This document shows positions 43,107 to 53,500 of a DNA stretch of 61,772 nt, piece after piece (position 1 is the stretch's first letter; each line of letters begins with the position of its first letter). Below the pieces are notes generated by a model. It searched no databases. It was not told the origin of the DNA and was given only the letters and a program-made list of their open reading frames with translations. Where the stretch lies: positions 1-61,772 of the forward strand of contig JAKJFO010000004.1 in the NCBI GenBank assembly GCA_022704885.1, given 5' to 3'. The position numbers and the translations under genes were made by a program. The stretch comes from Candidatus Rifleibacteriota bacterium. GTDB lineage: Bacteria; Riflebacteria; Ozemobacteria; Ozemobacterales; Ozemobacteraceae.

Positions 43107-45239
43107 ATGGCCGACCTGATTTCTGATCAACCCAAAACTTTCAAAGATCGCCTGCCTGATATCCTTGGATTCCTTGGCAGTGTCGCGGTTGTCGGCGTTG
43201 CTTACATGGTTTTTACCGACAAGATCCCCAAAAATTTCGGGGTTGTTTTTTCGTATTTTTATATTCTCGCTATTGTTGGGGTTCTTGGCGTTCTTGGCGA
43301 AAAGGTTGCGACGACTCTGCTTTCTTTTTTTCTGCCTCTTCTGCTGGCTGCTGCCACGCTGGCCTTCAAATTCAAGCCGCAGCAGTATCCAATCGAAGAC
43401 TGGTGGGAAATTTATTCCATACTGGTTCTTTTTTCTGCCGGATTTGTCGTTTTTCTGTTTTTCAGATTTGAACAGGCGAAAGTTTCCGGTGGTGGCCGCG
43501 GTGGCGGTGGTGGCGGCGGCGGTCCGTTAAAAACGAGAGTAGATCCTACGGCCGCTGCCAAATATCGCGAAGAGCAGCAGAAGAAGAGCGAAGCCAAGGT
43601 TGATGGCATGGGCGACCTTGACAAAAAGGCAGGGGTCAAGCCTGCCGACCCTAAGGCTGCCGGGGCAGCTGCAGCCGCGGCTCCTGGTGCCAAGCCGGGT
43701 GCCCGGCCTGACGAAACTGCTGAAGAGCGCATGGAAAGAGAAATGCGCGAGATAAAAGATGAATTCAGCAAACGCTCGATGCGACTTGGAACTACGTTGA
43801 TGCGCATCAAAAACCTCGCCAAAAGTCTCGATCGTGACCAGATTTTCAACAATATCATCGAAATCATCACCAAGGGGCTCGATGCAACAAAGGTGCAACT
43901 GCTGATCAACGACGAAAAAGAAGGCAAATTCAGAATCGTCACCGCTGCCGGAATGAAGCCTAAGGACTACAAGGACCTCGAGATTCCTCATGAAGAAACC
44001 TGCATGATCACTCACCTTCTGCATCAGAAGGTGAATGAAGTTACCGGCGGCGCCGGAGCTCTCGGAATTAAAGAATGCGAAATGGATCCCAAGACAAAAG
44101 GTCTGGTCGGGCAGGGTACGGTCAAGTCGATTCTATGCGCCCCCATCTATGCAGAAGGTAAGATGTTTGCCGTGATCAACGTCGAGCAGATGGCCAATCC
44201 CGATTATACGCGCGACGACCAGAATCTGCTGTCGACCTGCGCTGACATTGCGGGCCTCGTCATGAAGAATGCCAAGTTGTATTCGGCTACCATGGCGGAT
44301 CTGGTATCGGCCCAGAAATTGAGCGAAGATCAGCTCAAGAAGAACGAAGAACTCAAGGGCAGTTTGTCGCGCATCGTTTCGCCGAGTGTCGCCGAACTTA
44401 TAATGTCTGACCCTTCAGGCCTGAAGCTGGGTGGCAGCAAATGTGAAGTTACCATGTTCTTTTCTGATATTCGCGGCTTCACCAAAATGTCGGAAGGTAT
44501 GGATCCGACCGACATTGTTGAACAGCTTAACGTATATTTTACCCGGATGACCGACATTCTCATGGAACTTGACGGCACTCTCGACAAATACGTCGGCGAC
44601 GAACTCATGGCGCTGTTTGGCGCGCCGGTAGCCCGTGATGACGACCCGATCCGGGCGGTTCTCACCGGTGTTCACATGCTCGATGCCCTGCGCGAACTCC
44701 AGGAAATGTGGAAAGAGCAGGGTAAGCCGGTTATCAGCATTGGTATCGGCATCAACACAGGCATCGTCACAGCCGGATACATGGGCAGCGAGAAGCAGCT
44801 TTCCTATACGGTCATTGGCGACAATGTCAACCTTGCCGCGCGCGTTATGGCTGCTGCCAAGCCAATGGAGCTTTTTATAACCCGCTCGACCTATGAGCGT
44901 GTCGAGCCGTATTTTGAAGTTACTCAGCGGGAATCGATCATGGTCAAGGGCAAGTCGATGCCTATCGAAATCTTTCAGGTGACCGGAGTTAAGCCCGAGA
45001 TAGATTTCAGCGAACTTCTGGGTAAAAGTATTGTACATATTGCCTCGGGAGTCGAACCAGAAAAGCCTCAGAAACAACAGGAGGCAGCGCCGGTGCGACC
45101 GCCGCCGGGCATGAAGGAAGAAGACATGAAGCAGAATATCAAGCTCGACGAAGCGAAGACGATAGAGTGTCAAAACTGTGGCAATGAGAATAACATGCAG
45201 GAAAAATTCTGTACGAAATGTGGGATGCCGATTTTCTAG
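43107..45239 (+). CDS. Membrane GAF-adenylate cyclase (class III) with zinc-ribbon tail
   Basis: A 710-residue signalling enzyme. About four membrane helices lie in the first 120 residues, then a Gly-rich run and a charged linker. A GAF-like domain covers about 231-391, and a class III cyclase domain about 446-628 has the metal-binding FFSDIRGFTKMSEG and DKYVGDELMALFGAP, plus YTVIGDNVNLAARV. The Lys and Asp seen there favour ATP as substrate, so cAMP is the expected product. The tail (about 686-709) is a four-cysteine zinc ribbon, CQNCGNENNMQEKFCTKCG. I prefer ATG 43107, with GGTGG before it, to ATG 43086. Confidence 0.93.
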   Translation: MADLISDQPKTFKDRLPDILGFLGSVAVVGVAYMVFTDKIPKNFGVVFSYFYILAIVGVLGVLGEKVATTLLSFFLPLLLAAATLAFKFKPQQYPIEDWWEIYSILVLFSAGFVVFLFFRFEQAKVSGGGRGGGGGGGGPLKTRVDPTAAAKYREEQQKKSEAKVDGMGDLDKKAGVKPADPKAAGAAAAAAPGAKPGARPDETAEERMEREMREIKDEFSKRSMRLGTTLMRIKNLAKSLDRDQIFNNIIEIITKGLDATKVQLLINDEKEGKFRIVTAAGMKPKDYKDLEIPHEETCMITHLLHQKVNEVTGGAGALGIKECEMDPKTKGLVGQGTVKSILCAPIYAEGKMFAVINVEQMANPDYTRDDQNLLSTCADIAGLVMKNAKLYSATMADLVSAQKLSEDQLKKNEELKGSLSRIVSPSVAELIMSDPSGLKLGGSKCEVTMFFSDIRGFTKMSEGMDPTDIVEQLNVYFTRMTDILMELDGTLDKYVGDELMALFGAPVARDDDPIRAVLTGVHMLDALRELQEMWKEQGKPVISIGIGINTGIVTAGYMGSEKQLSYTVIGDNVNLAARVMAAAKPMELFITRSTYERVEPYFEVTQRESIMVKGKSMPIEIFQVTGVKPEIDFSELLGKSIVHIASGVEPEKPQKQQEAAPVRPPPGMKEEDMKQNIKLDEAKTIECQNCGNENNMQEKFCTKCGMPIF

Positions 45240-45288
45240 CGTACACAAAATTTTGCTTGCATCAGCAATTTATTAGATTTACCATGCT

Positions 45289-45301
45289 TGTACAATGTAC
45301 A
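45289..45301. promoter_or_regulatory. Short palindrome before the secreted unknown
   Basis: TGTACAATGTACA has perfect five-base arms around AAT, in the 81-base gap between the cyclase and the next gene. TACAAT within it resembles a -10 box, but no -35 is evident. A possible operator overlapping the promoter. Confidence 0.3.
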
Positions 45302-45320
45302 GATTTCGGGGGAATGAATC

Positions 45321-46043
45321 TTGAAGCACAGCAGACTTATCATTATTATTACTGCAGTTATTCTTCTCATGGTGACCCGTGCCGATGCAGCTCTCTCGCT
45401 TGAAGCGCGAGCTGCCATCGAAGAAATGCGGGCCCGTGTTGCTCAGAACATTCAGGGTGTGCCATCTGACGAATCAGATGAAGGGCGGTATATCCCTGGA
45501 AAGGAGCTGAAGTCGGTGCTTGCGAGATATCGCTCCACGATCTATGGCTCGCCAGACGCCACTGACAGCACTCTTGCCCACTGGCGGGTGTCTGTTTCAG
45601 ACCAGGCGACGACTGCGACTACTGAATACCAGGCCGGTGCCTTGCTTGAAAAGGCTCTGGTAAACTATAGAACCCAGCGCAAAGTTTTCAGTCTCGTCAA
45701 AACCATGAAGGCCAGAGAGGCTTCAGCACGTGATGATCAGGATTCAGATCAGCCGGTAGCCACTGCATCAGGAGCTGATGAAAATAAGAACTTGCCAGAT
45801 CAATCCACAGACAGCCACGCGAATGCGTCTGTTTCGGTAAGCTCATCTGAATTGTTGACGCAGAGCAAAGAAGCTTTGCAGGAAAGCGTCGAATCGCCGA
45901 AACCGTTATCTGAACAAACATCAGTATCTCAGGCAAAACCTGATGCATCGGTAGAAACTGTCTCTGATGAAGCAGACAAAGACGCTGAGGTTCAGAAATA
46001 TGAATTCAAAATGCCGCGCAATTATCGTATCATGGTGAAATAA
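45321..46043 (+). CDS. Uncharacterised exported protein
   Basis: A 240-residue protein with a signal peptide (LIIIITAVILLMVTRADA). The rest is polar, with a helical stretch (SLEARAAIEEMRARVAQNI), a Ser/Glu/Asp-rich middle and no known domain. The start is TTG 45321, following GGGGGAATG; the ATG at 45314 is out of frame. It lies 81 bases after the cyclase. I do not recognise it. Confidence 0.65.
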   Translation: MKHSRLIIIITAVILLMVTRADAALSLEARAAIEEMRARVAQNIQGVPSDESDEGRYIPGKELKSVLARYRSTIYGSPDATDSTLAHWRVSVSDQATTATTEYQAGALLEKALVNYRTQRKVFSLVKTMKAREASARDDQDSDQPVATASGADENKNLPDQSTDSHANASVSVSSSELLTQSKEALQESVESPKPLSEQTSVSQAKPDASVETVSDEADKDAEVQKYEFKMPRNYRIMVK

Positions 46044-46077
46044 GGCGGAATTGCACAGCGCGTTTGTTTTTGTCCGT

Positions 46078-46106
46078 TTGACAGCGGCCGCTCTTTCGGT
46101 TAATCT
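46078..46106 (+). promoter_or_regulatory. Candidate promoter for the 46115 operon
   Basis: A perfect TTGACA (46078-46083), a 17-base spacer and a weak TAATCT (46101-46106). Transcription would begin about one base before the ATG at 46115, which lacks a Shine-Dalgarno site; this fits a leaderless message. Confidence 0.4.
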
Positions 46107-46114
46107 TATCAGCA

Positions 46115-47710
46115 ATGAGCTATTATTCTGCTGTGCCCATTCGTTTTTTGATCCGGATTTTCGCAATGCTGGCCATGTTTGCCGGTATGCTGGTTCCGGC
46201 TTTGCAGGCTCGCGACCTGTCTCTGGCTAATATCATCTATAATCAGGGCATAGAGCACTACGCCGACGGAAACTACAACAGCGCAACCGATTACTTCGGT
46301 CAGATCGTTGAGATGATGCCAGAGCACGATCAGGCAAGATATTATCTGGCCTACAGCTATTTATTGTCAGGAAACTATGACAAGGCGCTCGAACATGCCA
46401 GAATACTCGCCGACAGATACCCCGGTCACCAGATCTACCTCCAGCTGGTTGATGAAATCAGTCGCAGCAAACTTGGCGGACAACAACCTTCATCTCTGAT
46501 TCATGAAATTTCTTCATATGAGCCAGACTCGACGTATAAGGTATACACGCCGCCTGTCAGCAAGCCACGCGAACTGCGCCGGCAGAAAGTTGCACGCAAA
46601 GCTGGAACACTGCTCGAGCGAATCGCAGGTATGATCGACGATGAGCGCTATGCTGAGGCATCAGATGAGTTGACCAGGCTGATCGCATCAGAACCGGCCA
46701 ATGCCGGGGCAAAATACTATCTTGGCATGCTGCATTTCAATCAGGGCGAATTTGCTGTCGCCACCGAACATTTTGAGGAGTCTCTCAAAATCAGGCCCGA
46801 TTACTTTGATGCCTGCTTCTTTGTCGGGTCATGCTATCTCAATCGCCAGATGCTCGACAAGGCTGAAAAATACTTTGAACAGGCTCTGAAGATAAAAGAT
46901 GACGCTTTTGCCCGCATCAACCTTGCTGATATCTACATCAGAACCAGCCGTCCGAACGAATCAGAAAAAATGTATCAAACGGTCATCAGTGCCAATCCAG
47001 ATTACACGGAGGCCAGGGTTGGTCTGGCTCTGGTCAGGCTGGCACAGGGTAAGACCGAAGATGCAGCTGAAATCGTCAACAAGGTTTTGAGCGAAAACCC
47101 GTCGAATGCCCGGGCTCGTTATGCCAGATCACAGATTCTCATGGAAAATCGTCTTTATTCAGAAGCTCTTGATGAGGCGAAAGCAGCTTACGAAAGCTCG
47201 TCCGGCAGTCCTGAATACCGTGTCAACTATGCCCTTGCCATGCTGCGCAATTTTCAGGTCGAATCAGGCATGCGGGAAGCAAGAGAAGTGCTTGACGTCT
47301 GGCCCGATCTGATCGAAGCCCGACTGGTTCTCGCAGAGGGTTTGCTTATGGCTGGAGACACTGCCGCTGCTGCCGGCCATATCGAGGCTGCCGCTGCCAG
47401 ACAGCAGATTCCTCAGATCGACTATCTGCGTGCGACCATGGCGGGAACGGCCGGCGACCATGAACAGGCGAAAAGCCACTGGAAAAAATATCTTGAAGGC
47501 GCTGCCAGCCTGCCATCTGCTCATTTGAAATATGCCATGTATCTTGAGTCGATAGCAGACAATGCCGGTGCTATCAAGGCTTACGAAAAAATTATCGAAA
47601 AATTCCCTGACACTGCATTGGCAGCCTCTGTTCATGGCGATATCGAAAGGCTGTCGCAGACCGATACTGCTGCCTCCGTTGCGCCTGGTCCACCAATCCC
47701 CGGACTGTGA
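46115..47710 (+). CDS. Secreted TPR repeat protein
   Basis: A 531-residue protein with a signal peptide (FLIRIFAMLAMFAGMLVPALQA) and TPR repeats over most of its length (ATDYFGQIVEMMPEHDQA, AEKYFEQALKIKDDAF, AKSHWKKYLEGAASLPSA). No ribosome site precedes ATG 46115, and the promoter above may make it leaderless; a GTG at 46133 is an alternative. It opens the pilin-like gene region and overlaps the next gene by one base (TGATG), so a role in that assembly is likely but unproven. Confidence 0.82.
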   Translation: MSYYSAVPIRFLIRIFAMLAMFAGMLVPALQARDLSLANIIYNQGIEHYADGNYNSATDYFGQIVEMMPEHDQARYYLAYSYLLSGNYDKALEHARILADRYPGHQIYLQLVDEISRSKLGGQQPSSLIHEISSYEPDSTYKVYTPPVSKPRELRRQKVARKAGTLLERIAGMIDDERYAEASDELTRLIASEPANAGAKYYLGMLHFNQGEFAVATEHFEESLKIRPDYFDACFFVGSCYLNRQMLDKAEKYFEQALKIKDDAFARINLADIYIRTSRPNESEKMYQTVISANPDYTEARVGLALVRLAQGKTEDAAEIVNKVLSENPSNARARYARSQILMENRLYSEALDEAKAAYESSSGSPEYRVNYALAMLRNFQVESGMREAREVLDVWPDLIEARLVLAEGLLMAGDTAAAAGHIEAAAARQQIPQIDYLRATMAGTAGDHEQAKSHWKKYLEGAASLPSAHLKYAMYLESIADNAGAIKAYEKIIEKFPDTALAASVHGDIERLSQTDTAASVAPGPPIPGL

Positions 47711-48501
47711 TGAATCTGTTATCCGTTAATCGGCCGGTTGTTAAAGCCGTAAGAGTATTACTGGCGTTAATTTGTCTGCTGTTTATGGCCGGCAGCCATC
47801 AGACAGAGGCTTGTGACAACACTCTTCTGGAAATGTTGACTGGCTCGAGCCCACAGCAGGCATTTTCAGATAAACTGCTGGTAATGTCGAGCAAAATGCA
47901 GACTACAGCAGTGCTGGCGCAGGCTTTCAATCAAGCTGCTGCCGAAAAGCTGCATAACGAGGTCATGGATATCTGGTTGTATGTGGCGGCGCAGATCACC
48001 TCGAACCCTCCTGGAAACGCCGGCAGTGATTCGGGCTTTCAGCCTCTGATAGTGCAGATCTCGCGTGATCTTGGCAGCGTGCGTCAGCAGATTGCTGCCC
48101 GCCAGCTTGAAGGTGTTCATGACCGGCTTGAGATAACTGTCAGCCGCATGTCATTGCTTGCTGCCATAATGAACGGACACAGGATCATGCGTGAATTTCT
48201 CGAGTTCGAACAGCTGATACTCTGTTTGAGGCCTATGTTACAGCCTTTTGCGGCCAGTCGTGCTGCGGTTGCAGATGCTGATTTTAATGCTGCGCTCGAC
48301 CGATTGAAACTGCCGGAAACCGAAGAAGTTTTTGCAAAGAAGGAGTTGCTGAAAAAGCATTTTGCAGCATTTGCAGAATCTGTCGGTCAAGATGAGAAGG
48401 CTTTCAGTAAAAACACTCTTACTGCATATCTTGCGCTGTACAATGACCTTTCTGCAATGAAAAAAACACTGCTGGCAGTCAGCTACTTTGCAATTCCGTA
48501 A
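47710..48501 (+). CDS. Uncharacterised exported protein
   Basis: A 263-residue protein with an N-terminal hydrophobic segment (VRVLLALICLLFMAGSH) ending near TEACD, so it is exported, possibly as a lipoprotein but without a clear lipobox. The rest is helical (LGSVRQQIAARQLEGVHDRLEI) and unfamiliar. The ATG shares its A with the stop of the TPR gene; a GTG at 47707 is the alternative. No function can be named. Confidence 0.72.
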   Translation: MNLLSVNRPVVKAVRVLLALICLLFMAGSHQTEACDNTLLEMLTGSSPQQAFSDKLLVMSSKMQTTAVLAQAFNQAAAEKLHNEVMDIWLYVAAQITSNPPGNAGSDSGFQPLIVQISRDLGSVRQQIAARQLEGVHDRLEITVSRMSLLAAIMNGHRIMREFLEFEQLILCLRPMLQPFAASRAAVADADFNAALDRLKLPETEEVFAKKELLKKHFAAFAESVGQDEKAFSKNTLTAYLALYNDLSAMKKTLLAVSYFAIP

Positions 48502-48513
48502 AAATATTTTTCA

Positions 48514-48543
48514 TTGCCGCATCTGATTATCTCCTGCTAAGAT
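48514..48543 (+). promoter_or_regulatory. Extended -10 promoter before the Skp-like pair
   Basis: TTGCCG (48514-48519), an 18-base spacer and TAAGAT (48538-48543) with TGC just before it, giving the extended -10 form TGnTAAGAT. It lies about 50 bases before the first Skp-like gene, so the operon's later genes can be expressed separately from 46115. Confidence 0.5.
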
Positions 48544-48594
48544 AGTACTAGGATATGGTCTGATATCAGTATCGTATTTTTCAAGGAGCCAGCA

Positions 48595-49350
48595 GTGGTG
48601 AGAACAAGATTACTGGTGGTGTTTTTGTTGTTTTTCATGCCGGCAGTTCTGACTGCCGGGGATACGGTAATGCTCGATACAAGACTGCTTGTTCTTGCTC
48701 ACCCGCTTTTCAGGCAGTTCGATTCCGGAATGAACCGTTTCCGTGGCACCCCTTCTGAGTTCGTCGATGGTGGCCAGGCAGGTCTTGACGAGCTGGTTTC
48801 CGAGATTCAGGCTCTGGACCGGTGGTTGTCAAAGGCGCCCCAGCTTCTCAGAGAGCGCCTCAAAGATGTGCCGCTGCCTGACCGTATGCTGGTTGAACGT
48901 AATTTCCTCGCAGAAAAGCGCGATAAAGAGAAACGAGCAGGTGAAATGAAGATGCGGGCCTACATGGCACGGCTGGTTCCGGGACAGCCCGGCGTAACGC
49001 CGGCGTCTTCGATTTATCCGCAGGTCAACCAGATCATGGCTGATGTAAGAACCGTCGTCAGGCTGATTAAAGAACGGCATAATGCTGAGCTCGTGATTGA
49101 CGTCTGCGATTTTCTGCCTGTCGCCGATGACCGGGGATTGCGATCAGGAATTCTCGTGAAAAATCTGCACGCCCCCCTCTGGGAAGGCAAAGCCGCTGAT
49201 GCCGCCACAATTGAGTGGCTGGATGCAGCCAGTGAATTCTGGGCCGGTCAGCTTGGCGTGGATGCTCCGATATTTCCCGCAGGCGTAACAGATGTCAGGC
49301 TTGAAGCTATAAAACTGCTCGAAGAAAGGACCAGAGGCCAGAACAAATGA
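48595..49350 (+). CDS. Skp/OmpH-like exported protein, paralog A
   Basis: A 251-residue exported protein. Its signal peptide is followed by VMLDTRLLVLAHPLFRQFD, a long helical middle (about 60-130) and a C-terminal strand ELVIDVCDFLP, the order seen in Skp/OmpH periplasmic chaperones (beta strand, long helical hairpin, beta strand). It continues about 80 residues beyond that fold. The start GTG 48595 has GGAG upstream. It is a close relative of the next gene, which opens VDTRVLLMLHPDMAGFD. The Skp assignment is fold-level inference. Confidence 0.65.
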   Translation: MVRTRLLVVFLLFFMPAVLTAGDTVMLDTRLLVLAHPLFRQFDSGMNRFRGTPSEFVDGGQAGLDELVSEIQALDRWLSKAPQLLRERLKDVPLPDRMLVERNFLAEKRDKEKRAGEMKMRAYMARLVPGQPGVTPASSIYPQVNQIMADVRTVVRLIKERHNAELVIDVCDFLPVADDRGLRSGILVKNLHAPLWEGKAADAATIEWLDAASEFWAGQLGVDAPIFPAGVTDVRLEAIKLLEERTRGQNK

Positions 49351-50528
49351 ATAGAAACGGATTCTTTTTGATGATGATCATGGCTGCAATATGCCTGTTT
49401 GTGCCGGAAGCGGCAATCTGCCAGACCGAAGGCGGCTGGGCAACCGTTGACACGAGAGTTTTGCTGATGTTGCACCCTGACATGGCCGGATTTGATTACG
49501 CCAATGGTCGTTTTTTTCGTGATAAAAAGCTTGATAAAGACATCAACAAAGTCGTTGCTGACCTGAAAAAAGCACGAGAACAGGCTGAAAAGGAAAGCTT
49601 ACCACTGCGCGAGCGCCAGAAAAAACTGATGCAGGATCGCTTTGCCCTGATGCAGCAGAAAGCCCGCGCATTGCAGGTTCTTGCTCCAGGCGACATCGAG
49701 AGGCTTGAACGCAGCAAAGTCGAACTACAGGCAGCACAGCGCGAACTCCAGCGCCAGCGGCCGACTGACCGCAATTCTGAGAAGATTTATCAGGCCAGAA
49801 AAGTTGATCTGGTTCGAAGACTTGCCGCCATCGAAGAACATCTGACCGGCACCGGAACCGAAGACCAGAGACGCGCCCAGGCCGAAAAACTGCAGCAGCA
49901 GATTGCAGAGTTAGACAAGTCGGTTGCAGAGATTGCTGTTCAGATCGGCAAAATTGAAGACAAAGCCATTTCGGCAGTATATCTGACAGGTGAAGAAACC
50001 GAGGCCCGTTTGCTGCAGGTGAAAGACGAAATAAATTCGTTGATTCAGCAGGCAGCCAAAGAGAGCAAGATTGCGGTTGTGATGGACTCGTCGTTTGCCA
50101 TGCGTTCTCGCATTCGCAAAGACAAACTGACGATGATCTCTGCTGTCGATGAGGCGCCAGATATCGTTTCGGCTTCTCTTTTTCATACTTTTGCCAATCT
50201 GACAATAGACCCTTATCTTGAAAAAAACCTTACCGGCCCAGATGGCTCGCCTCTGCCACCCGAGCACCTTACGGTGGGTCGCTCGCTCGGTATGCGCAGT
50301 AATCTCAAGCAGTATCTTGAATTTCGTAATTACATGCCCGAGAAGGTAGCCGATTTTTCGAGTGGTCGACCTTTCCTGGTCGGCGGCACTGATCTGACTC
50401 CATGGGTTGCCCGCAAAATTTTTGATCGTTATAAGGTGCCTGAATTAATCAAAAATTCCTTTATGCAGCTGATCAGAGAGTATCTCGACATCGAAAAAGA
50501 TCCTGTCCTGCGCGAAAGAGAGTATTGA
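49347..50528 (+). CDS. Skp/OmpH-like exported protein, paralog B
   Basis: A 393-residue exported protein with signal peptide (MMIMAAICLFVPEAAICQTE). It shares the VDTRVLLMLHP opening with paralog A, followed by a longer coiled-coil hairpin (about 65-220; AAQRELQRQRPTDRNSEKI), then the returning strand IAVVMDSSFAM. The tail of about 140 residues is not part of Skp. Skp-type proteins hold unfolded secreted proteins; the 1460-residue protein encoded next is a natural client, though this is inference. It overlaps paralog A by four bases (ATGA). Confidence 0.68.
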   Translation: MNRNGFFLMMIMAAICLFVPEAAICQTEGGWATVDTRVLLMLHPDMAGFDYANGRFFRDKKLDKDINKVVADLKKAREQAEKESLPLRERQKKLMQDRFALMQQKARALQVLAPGDIERLERSKVELQAAQRELQRQRPTDRNSEKIYQARKVDLVRRLAAIEEHLTGTGTEDQRRAQAEKLQQQIAELDKSVAEIAVQIGKIEDKAISAVYLTGEETEARLLQVKDEINSLIQQAAKESKIAVVMDSSFAMRSRIRKDKLTMISAVDEAPDIVSASLFHTFANLTIDPYLEKNLTGPDGSPLPPEHLTVGRSLGMRSNLKQYLEFRNYMPEKVADFSSGRPFLVGGTDLTPWVARKIFDRYKVPELIKNSFMQLIREYLDIEKDPVLREREY

Positions 50529-50563
50529 AAACCGTTCTGCTCATAATTGTCAGGAGGTAGCCT

Positions 50564-53500
50564 ATGAAAGCGATTTTAGAAAAAGCTCTTGCCGGTGTTT
50601 TTGTGTTGATGTTGATAACTGGCATTGGTTCTGCTGAAGAAATCAGGCTGCATCCTTTTTATGAACAGAATGGCGATTGCTACCTGCTGATCGGCGAGGG
50701 TTCAGAGAGGGCTGTCTGGGCTTTGAACAATCTCACTACAGGCATTTCGCAGAAGCTTTATGACCCTTACGAGGCCTACGGTCTCACTGCTTCACAAAAG
50801 TGGAACTATACTGCAGAAGTTGCTGAGAAAGATTTATTCACCTTTTCCGGTGTCGAAGGCGGTCTCACTCCTTTAACCGGCACCAGGGTGCCTCGTCGTA
50901 TAATCATGTCGGCAACGACCGCCGTATATGGTTTCAATGAAGTTCCGCCTGCAACCGTACATCGTTTTCATGGGCAGCCAAACGCCAGTCCCACTGGCCG
51001 TGGAAATCACCCTACCTGGACAATCAGCTCCCTTTTTGGCGGAATAGATTATCCCTGTAATCGTGTTCCCGAGGCTGTCTCTGGTATGCCTGGCTATTAC
51101 TGGTATCCAGTTGGCCAGGGTTACTATCATGCTGCTGATGTCGTGGTCTGGAGCAACTGGACATATGGTGGCGGTCACAGAAGACCTCTCAGCAACCCAC
51201 CGCCGGTTTCTGAACGATATAATCAGAGAACAGATGGTTATCCTCCAACCAAGGGGCCATGGGCAGCATGTTGTGCCGGCAACCGTCCAGAGAACGGCTG
51301 GATTCGCGGCGGCTGGGTGCGTCGTCTGATTCGTGAAAACCTTTTTGGCGCCTACCGCAATCTTAAGCTTTACCGATATCGCATCGATTCAGGAGCCACA
51401 TCGCCAACCCGCGTGCGTGATGTCGCCAATGTTCTGGCACGGGTGACCGGCACCATGGACATGAACGGTGAATGCTGCGACGGTTGTATCGCGCGCGTCG
51501 ATGGCGCTGCCATGCCCGGAGTTCCCAGCCCACATCTTTCGTGTGTATATTCTGCTGTCGTCGATCGAACCTATCTTTATCGCCGAGACCAGGGAAGCAG
51601 CCAGTTCACTCTTGACGGAGTCACGCTCGATGACCGCCAGATCGGCATCGGATCTGACACAACCTGTAAGTTCGTCGGGATCAGCTCGCGCAGTGAGACA
51701 GGAAACTATGTCTATCTGCTGGGTCTGAACCAGATAAACGCATGGCTTACAGCTGCCAATGCTCCGGCCGGCATGCTGCTGAATGAGCTCTCTGACGTGG
51801 CCGTGTCTGACCAATGGTGGCAGACTGGTGGTATCGTTTATGCTTACGATGCGACCAAGGGTACGGTATATCGTTTTGTTCGTAACGAAACCGGTGATAA
51901 CGGTATCCCCACTGAAATAGATGTCGGATCGGATGGTATTCTTCCCGACAAGATCGGCGCCGATGGCTTCGGTTCGCTGTATCTGATGCGAACCGAATAT
52001 GAGCCGGCTTCGACCTCTGCCTTTGTTGCGGGCACTCAGGACAGAAGCTACCTTTCAGGCGTTCTCGCAGGTGGAATCGAGCGGTATCGTGCTGAATTCG
52101 ATCAGAAGGTCTATAAAAGCGTGTTTGTTCGCGACTATTACACCGGCGCCATCAATCGCCTTCCTGGCCGCGTGTTGCTTGGTACAAACGTTTATTACCG
52201 TGATTTTTTTGCCAGCGTTCCTGCTGACATTTCGACCTGGCAATGGGTATCGCCATTTGGACAGTTTGCACCTATCGTCGACGCCAATGTCAAGACAGAA
52301 CTGGGTGTTATCAATTCACCAACCCCGCCACGCCCTGGCAATCTTGACGCGAGAACTGACGTCTGGGGCCCTCTGGTTCTTGGCGCGAGCGGCTTCGAAG
52401 AGGCTGATCCCGAAGACGATGGTTCTCTGCCTGATACTGATGATTACTGGTTCATGGTCGAGAATGCCCCGTCTCCTGACGCTAACGAAGTTAACATCGG
52501 TAATGTCGGTGACAATCCAAATGGCGGGCCGGTCGGGCAATTCCCCACTACTATTCAGTTTTCAAGCGTAAAATATTACTGGAAAATACTTCAGACCCAC
52601 AACCGCTTTGGCGAACCCTCGCCAGCGACCATTCTCGATATGGAAGCCGAAGGCTCTTCTGGCGATTACCTGCTGCTGTTCCCACCCACTGCCGGCACGT
52701 TCAAGGTCGGCGTGAAGGTTGCATACCGCTATTATGACTATACCAGGTTGCCGGTAGGCGCGTTGTCGAATCGCAAGGGTGACGTTCTGTCACCGCCTCT
52801 CGATCTGCCGCCTCTGGTGGCTGCAGGAGACGATGATGCCGGGTATGCATGGTCTGAGCCGTTTACCGTTAAGATTATCCCACCTCCTGAAAACCCCGGC
52901 GATCGCGGTGTCATCATGAGTGGTATCTGGAACGGCACTTCGCCTGACTCCGGCATGATGGTAAAATATCGGCCGGGCCCGTCGAAGGATGGATTTGGCT
53001 GCGAGAACAGCAATTATACTAACGATGTCTGTCGTCATGCACAATGTAATCCGGCAACCAACACCATACCTGTTCCAAAGTTCGTTATCGATGGCAAAAG
53101 TCTGGTTCCGCAACCGCCAGAATATGATGAGACAACAGAAACCTGGCAGAAAGTATACTCAGATGATGCCGTTAACTGGAGCCTTATGTTGCGTGAGTCA
53201 AACTATAACCTCAGCCGTAACATAAATCGCATTGCCTCGATGACGGCTGAAGATCCACCAAGGCCTGATGACCCTGATCTTATCGATGGAACTCTGGTAT
53301 GGGCAGGCGGTCCTTCCGTCACCTGGACCTCAGAACTTGTTCGTGGTGGCGATACTCTTTTGAACAATTCGCAGATGACTTCTTCTCCTGTGCTCACTCT
53401 CGCTCAACTGCGTTCGCTTTTCCCGGTTCCATCAGAGCCTGCGAGCTACACTCTGAATGTCGAGTTCACGAGAACTTATCGCTATGAGGTCTGGCAGGAA

